From: Candidatus Cloacimonadota bacterium
GTDB lineage: Bacteria > Cloacimonadota > Cloacimonadia > Cloacimonadales > TCS61
Length of the DNA stretch: 13,808 nucleotides
Direction: 5' to 3'
Assembly: GCA_016927675.1 (NCBI GenBank)
Contig: JAFGMF010000084.1
Location: 1 to 13,808 of the forward strand
Shown: piece after piece, positions 1 through 8,700 of the stretch
Numbering within the stretch: position 1 is the first letter of the stretch
Layout of the letters: every line of letters starts with the position of its first letter
The notes under the pieces: model-generated
Told to the model about the DNA's origin: nothing
Databases searched by the model: none
Seen by the model: the letters and a program-made list of their open reading frames with translations, nothing else
Translations under genes and position numbers: made by a program

Positions 1-338
1 ATCCATCCCATATGCAGTACTGCTCCACTCAGAGCAATCGTACCAAAGGAAAACGGTACCGACATCGCTGCATATTCATAGCGAATGTCAGCTACCCATT
101 CCGTATGTGAAAGCAATACCTGTGTGTAGGGTTTCAAAGCCAGTCCGGCTGGATTCCAGTAAACAGAGGAAATATCATCTGTAACCGCGGTATAAGCTTC
201 TCCCATCCCTATTGCACGGGCGTCGATCCCCAGTTTCAGAAACTGCAGCCCAGCCGTTCCTGCTTTGGCAAATATCTTTGCTGATAGCAGGTTGGGAATT
301 AAAATTATGACCAGTAGCAGGCTTAGATACTTTTTCAT
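1..338 (-). CDS. PorV/PorQ-family outer-membrane protein, 3' end cut by window edge
   Basis: Only the first 112 codons are visible; the gene runs off the left edge. I translated it from the ATG at 336-338, which follows an AAGGGG ribosome-binding site and lies 20 bp after the stop of the 1007-residue protein gene. Residues 1-20 form a signal peptide (MKKY, hydrophobic run, LLSA). Residues 38-68 carry the family signature: GIDARAIGMGEAYTAV, then DD, then SSVYWNPAGLAL. This matches the start of PorV/PorQ (UPF0164-like) proteins, FadL-like outer-membrane beta-barrels. In Bacteroidetes, PorV carries type IX secretion cargo to the attachment complex, but many relatives in FCB candidate phyla have no proven role. 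It is the last visible gene of the TonB operon, directly behind a protein with a type IX-like C-terminal domain, which fits a role in surface display. That role is inference; the family call is firm. Confidence 0.85.
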   Translation of the reverse strand, partial: MKKYLSLLLVIILIPNLLSAKIFAKAGTAGLQFLKLGIDARAIGMGEAYTAVTDDISSVYWNPAGLALKPYTQVLLSHTEWVADIRYEYAAMSVPFSFGTIALSGAVLHMGW

Positions 339-358
339 ATATTACCCCTTGTTTATCA

Positions 359-3300
359 TTATTTTATTATCACAAATTTGCCGACTTTGATGTCCCCATC
401 ATCATCTTTTACCGAATAGAGATAGACCCCGGGTGCAATGATCTGATTATTCTGCGATAAAAGATCCCAGGCATGAATTCCACTTGCAGCAAGACCCTTG
501 TGCCAGGCTTTGCTTACAGTAATGATATCCTCCTCATGAGAACCGTCATGCTTGAATTTATCAACCAGATCACCAGCAAGAGTAAATATCTTCACAGTAC
601 ATTTCTCCGGAAGATTAACAAACCAGAGACGCCTGCTCTTATCACCCTTTTCATCATAATCTCGACGTCCGTCAAAAGTACTTTGACCTACGTAGGGATT
701 TGGCACAACATAGATGTTATCCATATCTGATGCGGCAGCAGGACCGGGGAAAAGTATCTTCATATTGGCATCAATATCTCGTCCCGATTGCAATGATCCC
801 AATGGAATGGAAGGCATACCTCTATCCCAGGCTGTTACTGCAATATAATATTCTTTCCCTTTAGGCGGATTTGTTATCACTGAACTGTAATATCTGCGGG
901 ATAATCTTTCCCTACGGTGAGAATCTATCTCCATTCCATCTTCTCCGATATAGGCTGCGCCACCATGCCCGGCTAACGGTATCATCTTATCCAATGGTTT
1001 TGAAACATGGCTGTAAATCAAACCCAGATATACGTCCTCTGATATGTTCGGATGTTTGAATAACAACAACTGCTCATCAAATGTCAGATTAGCAGCCATG
1101 TCGGCCAGTTCGGAGCTGTAAACAACACTGGCATCGAAAATCGGATGACCATAGATAACATCTCCAACTTGATAAGGAACAAGATTATATAAATCATCAA
1201 AACGATAATAATTCAAGTCTTCACTGCCGGCTTCCACAATCCCGACATTTGGTAATCCCTTATCATAACCAAGATCTGTGCCACCGAAATCGAGAAAAGA
1301 GCTGGTTCCATAATTCACAGAATAGTCAACAAAATCCTGCTCAGTTTCTATTCTATCCCACATTTCAATTTTAACCCAGTCTTCCTGTGATCCACTCTGA
1401 GAACGTCCCCATAAAGTATATCCCTGAAAATCGTGACGCAACCGATACCCTGTCCACGGATTGACAATTGCATTTTCATCGTATGCAGATGGGTCCGGAG
1501 GATATACACTTGGGATGTCAACAGGATAGATGTCGGGATCATAATTGCTTATATGGCTGTCCAATGATGGATCAAAATCCTGCCAGCCGATATATCCCTG
1601 GTCAACAACAGTTACATCCTCATTGTTGATCTCGGATTCATTATCCCAGTAAATATAAAACTCATCTCCATCAGCGTCTGTCTCAGCATACATGCTGGGG
1701 AAATATGGTGGTTCAGGACCGACGTAATGTACAAATGTATCCGGAAGAACAACCGTATCAAGGGTTTGAGCCTGTCCATAGATTTGCTTGGCCCAGAGCG
1801 ATTGCACTTTTAAGTCTAAAAGATCATCTCCGGGGAAAACGGCGATAACGATTTTCATGGTTCTGCCGGGAGGCAGGTTCCAGGAATTCACAGATGGATT
1901 AGTTAATCCCTGCATATCACCATAAAATCCAAAAAGATATCTGGTATCAAGTGGTGTAGTAATCTGAGCATTGGGAAAATTACGTAAAGAAGTGTATTTT
2001 GTATCATCAGGATTTCTGTCTGTAAGCAGCCAGTACTGTTGATTAGCAGTAGGTCCCGTTGGTGTCAGATCAAGTGGATCAGTATCATCGGGTCCGTCAC
2101 CAACATCCCAGGTCCAGCAGGCAAATTCTAGTTGCTCCGGATCCGGTGTACAGACACGTGAGCCCACATAACCCATGGTAAGACCGCTATCCCCATCAAA
2201 ATCATAGGAATAGGCAAACTCATAACCCTCACCGGCCACATAACTGCTCACATCATCACCGGCAATTGTAGTGCCACCCCAGGCCTGCGGGCCGCAGTCC
2301 GAATCCATATATATCCCCATGGCACAATCAAAAAGCGTATCCAGCGGATTCATATTGGTTATATTAAATTCCACATAAACCAGATTCTTAATGTGTTCAT
2401 AACTCCATTGATAACTCATCTGGCGCACCATAACATTCAAAGGATAATGCTTGCTTTGATCTTTACTGTTACCCCAGTCTCTTTCTCCAGCAGTTCCGAA
2501 AGGACTGTAATCATAATAATAGGATATATAGTCCTGCTCGGAAACTGGTGAACCATCCTCATCCGTCAGCGTATCATCATCATCATTATTAGGTTGGGCA
2601 AGGTTGAATTTATCGTTTGTAGGATCTTCTGCCAAATTAACAAAACCCAGCGGATACCAGATATTGATATTTTCAGAAACCACTGAAAAATCATCCGGAT
2701 CCATATCGTGAAGATACTGACCACCAAATGCTGAGAACTCAGCCGGCAGCTCTTCAGCATCGCGGAATGGAAATGCGAATCCAACCGGGTCTTCATCAAT
2801 CCAACCATCACCGTCGTCATCCATGCCTCGCCGTTGACTGCGGATGGATTGAGAAACAACAACATCGCGACCATTATATTCGGAATATTGAGTCCCCAGG
2901 GCTGCAGTTTCAAGTGGGTTATAGGCAGGTAGAAATTCTTTCAGGTCCTGATCTCCGTCAAAACCTTCGGATACCAGTGTATCTACTACCATCTGTAACC
3001 CGGGTACCCAGCCATTACCGACATCACCTTCGGCAACAATGTTTGTAGGATCAGTTGTAGGCCAACTTAACCAGTAAAGACGGCGGCCAAAATTATCTCT
3101 TCTCACCTTTTTAGCCCCGAACCAGAGTGCTCCCCGGTACAGGTAATCAATCCCGCTACCGCCAGGATACTCCAGAGATGGCCAGAGAGGATTGCCATCA
3201 CCACCTGAACCAAAGAAACCATAATTACTGATCCTCAGCCAGATGTTTCCGACATTGTGCCATTTACTAAGATCAAGCTGTTTATCAGGATAAGTATCTA

Positions 3301-3382
3301 CAGCTGCCTTTGCGAATAATAAACTCCCGACTACAAGTATAATTGCGACCAGGATCAGGATCTTTGCTGTGGTAATTTTCAT
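359..3382 (-). CDS. Large exported protein with type IX-like C-terminal domain (1007 aa, function unknown)
   Basis: The 1007-residue protein has an N-terminal signal peptide (lysines at 2 and 7, hydrophobic 8-23, cleavage near AKA at 24-26). The mature part is rich in Tyr, Trp, Asp and Gly, as in extracellular proteins. Near residues 68-90 is a SLEYPGGSGIDYLYRGALWFG stretch of a kind I associate with large secreted proteins of FCB candidate phyla (memory only). Acidic Ca-binding-like loops lie at 188-198, 266-276, 394-398 and 569-573. Cysteines 353, 363, 411 and 422 could form disulfides. Residues about 889-1007 form a beta-sandwich C-terminal domain (VVPNPYVG, KIFTLAGDLVDKF, APGVYLYSV, final GKFVIIK), resembling FlgD-like or type IX type A sorting domains. 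The start ATG follows GGAGGA. It sits between tonB (18 bp) and the PorV-like gene (20 bp). I recognise no enzyme motif. A surface or outer-membrane-associated partner of the TonB receptor is the likeliest role, by context only. Confidence 0.8.
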   Translation of the reverse strand: MKITTAKILILVAIILVVGSLLFAKAAVDTYPDKQLDLSKWHNVGNIWLRISNYGFFGSGGDGNPLWPSLEYPGGSGIDYLYRGALWFGAKKVRRDNFGRRLYWLSWPTTDPTNIVAEGDVGNGWVPGLQMVVDTLVSEGFDGDQDLKEFLPAYNPLETAALGTQYSEYNGRDVVVSQSIRSQRRGMDDDGDGWIDEDPVGFAFPFRDAEELPAEFSAFGGQYLHDMDPDDFSVVSENINIWYPLGFVNLAEDPTNDKFNLAQPNNDDDDTLTDEDGSPVSEQDYISYYYDYSPFGTAGERDWGNSKDQSKHYPLNVMVRQMSYQWSYEHIKNLVYVEFNITNMNPLDTLFDCAMGIYMDSDCGPQAWGGTTIAGDDVSSYVAGEGYEFAYSYDFDGDSGLTMGYVGSRVCTPDPEQLEFACWTWDVGDGPDDTDPLDLTPTGPTANQQYWLLTDRNPDDTKYTSLRNFPNAQITTPLDTRYLFGFYGDMQGLTNPSVNSWNLPPGRTMKIVIAVFPGDDLLDLKVQSLWAKQIYGQAQTLDTVVLPDTFVHYVGPEPPYFPSMYAETDADGDEFYIYWDNESEINNEDVTVVDQGYIGWQDFDPSLDSHISNYDPDIYPVDIPSVYPPDPSAYDENAIVNPWTGYRLRHDFQGYTLWGRSQSGSQEDWVKIEMWDRIETEQDFVDYSVNYGTSSFLDFGGTDLGYDKGLPNVGIVEAGSEDLNYYRFDDLYNLVPYQVGDVIYGHPIFDASVVYSSELADMAANLTFDEQLLLFKHPNISEDVYLGLIYSHVSKPLDKMIPLAGHGGAAYIGEDGMEIDSHRRERLSRRYYSSVITNPPKGKEYYIAVTAWDRGMPSIPLGSLQSGRDIDANMKILFPGPAAASDMDNIYVVPNPYVGQSTFDGRRDYDEKGDKSRRLWFVNLPEKCTVKIFTLAGDLVDKFKHDGSHEEDIITVSKAWHKGLAASGIHAWDLLSQNNQIIAPGVYLYSVKDDDGDIKVGKFVIIK

Positions 3383-3400
3383 ATATGTTCCTCCAACTAT

Positions 3401-4039
3401 TTAATTCAAACTAAATCCGACTGGGAAGACAACCCATACAGAAACAGGTTTACCGTTACTTTTAGCGGGAGAAAATTCCCATTTACGGACAGCAGCCTTG
3501 GCTGCTTCATCGAGACCCCCTGGTCCAGACATCAAGGACTTGATTACGTTGATCTGTCCCACGGATCCATCGGCAAAGACTTCTACTTCGAGCATCACCT
3601 CACCCTCGATTCCACTTTTTTTGGCAAAATCAGAGTAGACTGGTTTAACTTGTCTGATTGGAACTGGAGGATCTTCGAAGACTTGGAACCGGGAAGTTGT
3701 ACCGAAATTCTTAGGAACTTCTTTTTCTTCGTATGGATCTAGAACCGTTTTTTCAATCGTTGCAACAATTTCGATATCATCATCTTCATCAGCACTGAAA
3801 TCTTCATCAATCACTATTTCGATGACTGGTCTGACAACATCTTCCGGAGGTTTGATCCGTTCACGTATTTCCGGTGGTAATTCAATAACTTCTGACGCTT
3901 TGATTTCTCTTCTGAAAGGTTTTATTTCCAGTTTAGGAAACACTAGAAAGGAAAAAAGCAATATCAAAATCGCCAGACTTAATGATTTTTCATAATAACT
4001 CTGGGCAATGTCCTTCCAATCGAAAAGTCTATTTTTCAT
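3401..4039 (-). CDS. tonB: TonB-family energy transducer
   Basis: The 212-residue protein spans the periplasm and passes proton-motive energy from the ExbB-ExbD motor to the outer-membrane receptor. A short cytoplasmic N-terminus precedes one membrane helix at about 19-34 (LSLAILILLFSFLVF). The C-terminal TonB domain covers about 124-211: PVPIRQVKPVYSDFAKKSG, then IEGEVMLEVEVFADGSVG, LDEAAKAAVRKWEFSPA and GKPVSVWVVFPVGF, all typical of the family. The linker (about 40-120) is not the Pro-Lys-rich rod of the enteric protein: it has a short PPE/PPED part and then an acidic run (DEDFSADEDDD, 78-88). It lies 7 bp after the second exbD, with an AGGTAGG-like ribosome-binding site. Translational coupling is likely. 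Confidence 0.93.
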   Translation of the reverse strand: MKNRLFDWKDIAQSYYEKSLSLAILILLFSFLVFPKLEIKPFRREIKASEVIELPPEIRERIKPPEDVVRPVIEIVIDEDFSADEDDDIEIVATIEKTVLDPYEEKEVPKNFGTTSRFQVFEDPPVPIRQVKPVYSDFAKKSGIEGEVMLEVEVFADGSVGQINVIKSLMSGPGGLDEAAKAAVRKWEFSPAKSNGKPVSVWVVFPVGFSLN

Positions 4040-4046
4040 AGGACAC

Positions 4047-4454
4047 CTACCTTTTTAATTTAGCTTCGAATGATACTCTAAGAGTATTAGCCTTGCGAAG
4101 CTGATTCAGAATATCAGACATGATCCCGTAATTGGCATCCTTGTCTGTTCGGAAACAGGCTATTACATTGAAATCTTCCATATATTTACGTTGCATCACC
4201 CACTGAACATCGGGTATCGAGATTTCCAGATCATCTATGGAAATCATTCCGCTGTTGGTTACGTATATCGTAGCTGAATGATTTCTTGGTATTTTTTCAA
4301 TTTTCTTTGCCTGTGGTAATGTGACCCTTAAACCTCTTTCTCTGACAAAAACTGTTGATACCATGAAAAAAAGCAACAACAGAAAAGCGATGTCAGACAT
4401 CGAAGCTGTCGGGATCAGCATTTCAGGTTTTGTTTTCTTAGTTATCTTAACCAT
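4047..4454 (-). CDS. exbD: ExbD/TolR-family biopolymer transport protein (second copy)
   Basis: This 135-residue protein is an inner-membrane stator component of the TonB motor, predicted to work with ExbB. A basic N-terminus precedes IPTASMSDIAFLLLLFFMVST, the ExbD membrane helix; Asp21 is the proton-pathway aspartate of the family. The rest (about 40-135) is the small periplasmic domain, with RGLRVTLPQAKK at its start and FRTDKDANYGIMSDILNQLRKA matching the conserved part that precedes the final strand. It starts 9 bp after the stop of the first exbD, with an AGGATGG-like ribosome-binding site. The two copies share the helix motif but differ through the periplasmic domain, so they look like paralogues rather than a recent duplication. 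TolR would be the alternative, but the neighbouring TonB and receptor favour ExbD. Confidence 0.92.
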   Translation of the reverse strand: MVKITKKTKPEMLIPTASMSDIAFLLLLFFMVSTVFVRERGLRVTLPQAKKIEKIPRNHSATIYVTNSGMISIDDLEISIPDVQWVMQRKYMEDFNVIACFRTDKDANYGIMSDILNQLRKANTLRVSFEAKLKR

Positions 4455-4463
4455 AGGGCCATC

Positions 4464-4883
4464 CTAATTTGTGGAAAGAGAGATCTTCTCGGCACCTGCC
4501 GATTGTAACCTGTCCAACGCCATTACCATATACTGGTATTTACTCTGGCGGTCAGTTTGAAGTGATATAACCATCTCAGGATTACCTTTTACGAGTTCTC
4601 TAACCTTAGCTTCCAGTTCATTGATCTGTATTTGTTCAACACTATTGTAAGTCCTCAGCTGTATCTGCCCTTCTCTGTTGATCAAAACCTTGGTAAGATT
4701 CTCTTCCTTGATCCTTACTCTTTGCGTCTGTTGATCAGAGAAGGGTGGTAAAACCAAACCCAGACCTTTCTTTATATCAAACTTGGTAGTTGACAGAAAG
4801 AAAACCAGAAGCAGGAAAGCTATATCAGACATCGAGGCTGTGGGAATCCCACCCATAGATTTTCTTTTCCTGCGAAGATTCAT
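4464..4883 (-). CDS. exbD: ExbD/TolR-family biopolymer transport protein (first copy)
   Basis: This 139-residue protein is the first of two tandem ExbD proteins. Residues 1-10 are very basic (RRKRKS, cytoplasmic), followed by IPTASMSDIAFLLLVFFLSTT. Asp20 in the helix is the expected proton-carrying residue. The periplasmic domain begins around KKGLGLVLPPFSD and includes VLINREGQIQLRTY and ISLQTDRQSKYQYMVMALDRLQSAG, the usual ExbD layout of a strand pair and a helix ahead of the last strand. It follows exbB by 9 bp with a GGGGA ribosome-binding site and precedes the second exbD by 9 bp. Both copies keep the key aspartate, so both can be functional; a mixed ExbD dimer inside the ExbB ring is possible but is inference. 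Confidence 0.92.
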   Translation of the reverse strand: MNLRRKRKSMGGIPTASMSDIAFLLLVFFLSTTKFDIKKGLGLVLPPFSDQQTQRVRIKEENLTKVLINREGQIQLRTYNSVEQIQINELEAKVRELVKGNPEMVISLQTDRQSKYQYMVMALDRLQSAGAEKISLSTN

Positions 4884-4892
4884 AGAATCCCC

Positions 4893-5696
4893 CTATTTGT
4901 GTTCAACAAGGGTTTCAACAAGCTTCTCTGAACCTCTCTGTAAATCAATTACAAGACCGTCAACCATTCCCAGGAACATGTTGTTAAAGAATTGAATAGG
5001 AATTGCCACTGCCAGACCTGCAGCAGTTGTGATCAGGGCAATCTCAATACCAGAAGCTACAATAGTAGGTTCAACCTCACCAGCGGCTGCGATATCACGA
5101 AAAGCTTTGATCATACCGACAACTGTTCCGAAGAAACCGAACATCGGTGCCAGATTGATTGTTGTGGAAAGTGGAATGAAACCCTTTTCCAGAAAAGCCA
5201 TCTCCATTACACCGGCATTCTCAATCGCTTTCTCTACAGCTTCAATTCCTTTTTCTACCTTCAGCAGTCCCATATGCAATACAATTGCAACCGGACCTTT
5301 CGTGTTTTCACATAAAGTTATCGCTTCATCATATTTCTTCTCTTCTACAAGTGGTATCAGCTTCTCCAGAAAATCATTCAGATTGATCTTAGCATAACTT
5401 AAAGAAACTAATTTCCAGATAATCGTGGCCAAAGCCCAAATTACCAGGATCAATATCGGCCACATGACAAATCCACCCTGAATGAAAAGATCGACCAGAC
5501 CACTGCCGACTATTTTGCGGGCAAACATTTCCAGCCCGGTGGATTGAGGTGATTCCTGAAACGGCATTTCTTCAGTAAGAGTCTCGGCTCCAACTTCATT
5601 CCCAGTTTCCAGATCATTCTGAGCAAAGGCAACTACTGTAATCATCAGATTTACCAATGCCATTAACAAAAATATTCTAAAGAATCTACTCCTCAT
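4893..5696 (-). CDS. exbB: ExbB/MotA/TolQ-family proton channel protein with exported N-terminal extension
   Basis: This is the motor ring subunit of the TonB system (267 aa). Residues 1-26 look like a cleavable signal peptide (MRSRFFRIF, hydrophobic run, AFAQ), followed by an acidic stretch (27-58) that would be periplasmic. The first core helix is at about 74-98 (GGFVMWPILILVIWALATIIW). A cytoplasmic loop includes KKYDEAITLCENTKGPVA. The conserved MotA/TolQ/ExbB segment runs about 170-240: IPLSTTINLAPMFGFFGTVVGM, MIKAFRDIAAAG, then GIEIALITTAAGLAVAIPIQ. The start ATG follows a strong TTAGGAGGAA site 36 bp after the receptor stop. Receptor, exbB, two exbD and tonB form one unit, so this ring most likely serves that receptor. 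The N-terminal extension is longer than in enteric ExbB and resembles ExbB variants with a signal peptide. Confidence 0.93.
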   Translation of the reverse strand: MRSRFFRIFLLMALVNLMITVVAFAQNDLETGNEVGAETLTEEMPFQESPQSTGLEMFARKIVGSGLVDLFIQGGFVMWPILILVIWALATIIWKLVSLSYAKINLNDFLEKLIPLVEEKKYDEAITLCENTKGPVAIVLHMGLLKVEKGIEAVEKAIENAGVMEMAFLEKGFIPLSTTINLAPMFGFFGTVVGMIKAFRDIAAAGEVEPTIVASGIEIALITTAAGLAVAIPIQFFNNMFLGMVDGLVIDLQRGSEKLVETLVEHK

Positions 5697-5732
5697 GCTT
5701 TTCCTCCTAAATCACGGATATTTTTTTTTATT

Positions 5733-8700
5733 TTACCAATTGAAACTGAATCCAAAAGTTACTGTTCGACCATTACTCCAGTTAGCCGGATTCTTTGTTG
5801 AATAATTATGAATGTAACTGGTTCTGTCCGGTACAAAATTGGAATTAGGCAAGGCAAGATCTGCACCATCATAGTATGGTGATCCTGTCTTGGCATAAAC
5901 GGAATATATATTTCTGCGATTAAAAAGATTTTCAATATCACAGTATAATCTCAGATTTACCTTACTGCTGAAATTGATTTTTTTGGAGATCTTCAGACTG
6001 GCTTCTTCAGTAAAAGGCATTCTCTCCTGATTGGTATCAAGCTCAGTATCATCTTCATTCTGAGCTGTATAAGGTGCTCCACTTGAGATATTATACAGGA
6101 AATTGAGTGAGAAATCGTCAAGAGGGAACTTCAATCCTATGAATGGAAAATAGAATTCTTCACCCCGGGCAATCTTGAAAGCTATATTTAAACTCCCGGA
6201 ATGCCTGATATCCCAATCCAGCGGAAACTCCCGCAGCTTCACATTCTCATCCTGATTGGCTACCACTTCAGAATCATTTCCATCAGCCCAGGCAAGTGAA
6301 TATGACATCGATCCTGAAAGAAAATTCGATAACATTTTCTGCAGGTTGAAATCTATCCCGCGGGTACTGCCATAATTTTCGGAAATATATCCGTATAATT
6401 CTGTTGTCGTATCATAATCAGATCCGGGTTCGATATCATACCAGGGGATAAGTGATCCGTCATCCTGAAGATAATATTTTAAAGTACTTACATAATTATA
6501 TATATTCTTATAATAAGCTGTAAGGTCAATCACATAATCCTCTCCCAGCTGTTTCTGCAGACCGACTTCGTAGGTAACTGTGATCTGAGGTTCCAGATCA
6601 AACTTGCCGACTGTGATATCAGCATCGCTGATAATGGCATCCTGCGGTGTCGAAGAAGTAAAAATATACTGCATCTGGGGTAACTGATTCTGATAATTAT
6701 AGGCAAAATGCATGACAGTGGTTTCAGATATTGGATGAGAAACTCCAAGTCGAGGTGATATCATTAACTGGTATTTTTCATCATTTTCAAAATCGATCCA
6801 TTCGTAAGCTCCGGCATCGCGGAGAATCTTGTATTTTTCCCCCAGATACCAGAAATCAAAACGAAGACCGGCATTAACGATCATGCCCTCCCAGTCCATC
6901 TTATCCTGCAGATAAAATGCTGCCTGCCATGGTTCGGCTTCGTAACCGTCTGTCTGCCCGGAAGCAGCCCTGATTGCATTAAACAGATCTTCATCTGAAT
7001 AAAAATCCAGATCACTCGGAGCACTCGTGATCAGGGTGTCAAGATATGTGGGACTATCAGGACGGTAATCAATGATCGGATCACCCTCATCAACATGTTG
7101 AATAGGTGTTTTATCCGAAAGATATTCCTGATATCGAAGAGGATCTATTTCCCACGGATTAAACAATCTGTCCTTCTTGATATAATGCTTGATAACTTCC
7201 AGCCCTGTTTTAAAACCGTGAATCTGATTTATCTGATACTCAAAATCAGATTTAAATGAATAGATATCATTTTCGTCATCCCAGTTTGTACCCCAGATCG
7301 ATCCAGGTGTTACGAAATCATTAATATTGGTAGGTTGGCCATAAAGATAATATGCCCAGTAATAATCTATACCACCCTCTCCAATTAAACCATCCTGCGT
7401 AAGCACATTAATTCCGGAGGTATTGATATCTGTTAAAGCATAATACAGGTCAAATCCATTTTCATCTTCCCAGATCATGGCATCATTTTTTACGAAATAA
7501 TCATTCCGGCCAATTCCCCTTGGTCCACGATAATTGGATTTATTGTAATAACCAGCTTTAACCTTTAGGTTCATGATGTTGTTCGGGAAAACATAATCAT
7601 AAGTCATTATATACTGCTGTTGAGTAGTCTCCAGCTCTACATAATTATCAAGGGCAAATTTCCAGTTATGAGCATAAGGTTGCCAGTTGTTCTGATCTCC
7701 CCTGATGGCAAAGGTTACATTCTGGCGAGGACTGAAAATATATTTCATTTTCAGATTGGCATTGTAGAGGTTATAATTTCTGTCCCCCAGATCAAATCCG
7801 GCTGCCTCATCTCTTTCGTCATAAGGTTCATAAGGAGAATATTCGGAAACCAGCCAGTTAGTACCGTCAGCTGTTAACTCTGTATTTGCATGGGATTCGT
7901 AGTATTCTCTGAATCTTGAATCATGCCAGTTTGCAGCACCATTGAAGAAGAAAGTGAACTTCTCTCTCCATGATGGGACCAGAGAACCAAATACCGGACC
8001 ACCAAGCGCAAACTTGATATTATCGGAATTTGAATTGTCAATCCCGTCACCAAGCAGATGATCACTGCTCAATTCCAGTTTTCCCGAATACTCACTGCCA
8101 CCGTCTTTGGTTATTACATTAATAATACCCGACTGCGCATTACCATATTCAGCAGGAAAACCACCGGTGTAAACCTTCATGTCCTTGATGGCATCTCGGT
8201 CGATCGTCAATGCAGCACCACCGTCAACAGGGTCGGTTACCGAAAGACCATCTATCGAATAGACAACCTCATTGGCACGTCCACCACGGATATGCAACTC
8301 ACCGTCAGTCACGGTAGCACCAGCCTGAATGGCAATTATATCGTCAATATTCTGAACCGCAAGGTCTTCGATCGTCTCCGATGTCATGATTTTTCCAGAA
8401 CTCGACTGATCACGGTTAACCATCTGGATCCTGGCATCTACAACCGTGAAACCTTCAATCTCAATTGCTGTGGTCTTAAGTTTGATATCCTGAATTGTAG
8501 TTTCATCAAGGTTGATCTTGACACCCTGGATCATCATCGGTTCAAATCCCCCCCGCGAACACTGTAAATTATAAGTACCCGGTGGGATGTTAATGATAAT
8601 ATAGGTACCATTTTCTTTCGATTGCGCTCCAATCTCTGTACCTTCAAAAAAAATATTTGCGTAGGGAACGGGCTGACCATTCTGGTCGGTAACTTTTCCG

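Noticed and set aside
2728..3048. Plus-strand 106-codon frame opposite the large exported protein gene
   Set aside because: Its product is low in recognisable structure and rich in His, Arg and Gln, as expected for an antisense shadow; the minus strand frame is continuous over 1007 codons.
5717..5732. Run of T after the receptor stop as a terminator
   Set aside because: On the minus strand it reads as an A-run with no preceding GC-rich hairpin, and the strong exbB ribosome-binding site follows at once, so transcription probably continues.
8058..8567. Plus-strand 169-codon frame inside the receptor gene
   Set aside because: It lies entirely opposite the plug-coding part of the receptor, whose conserved motifs show the minus strand is the coding one.
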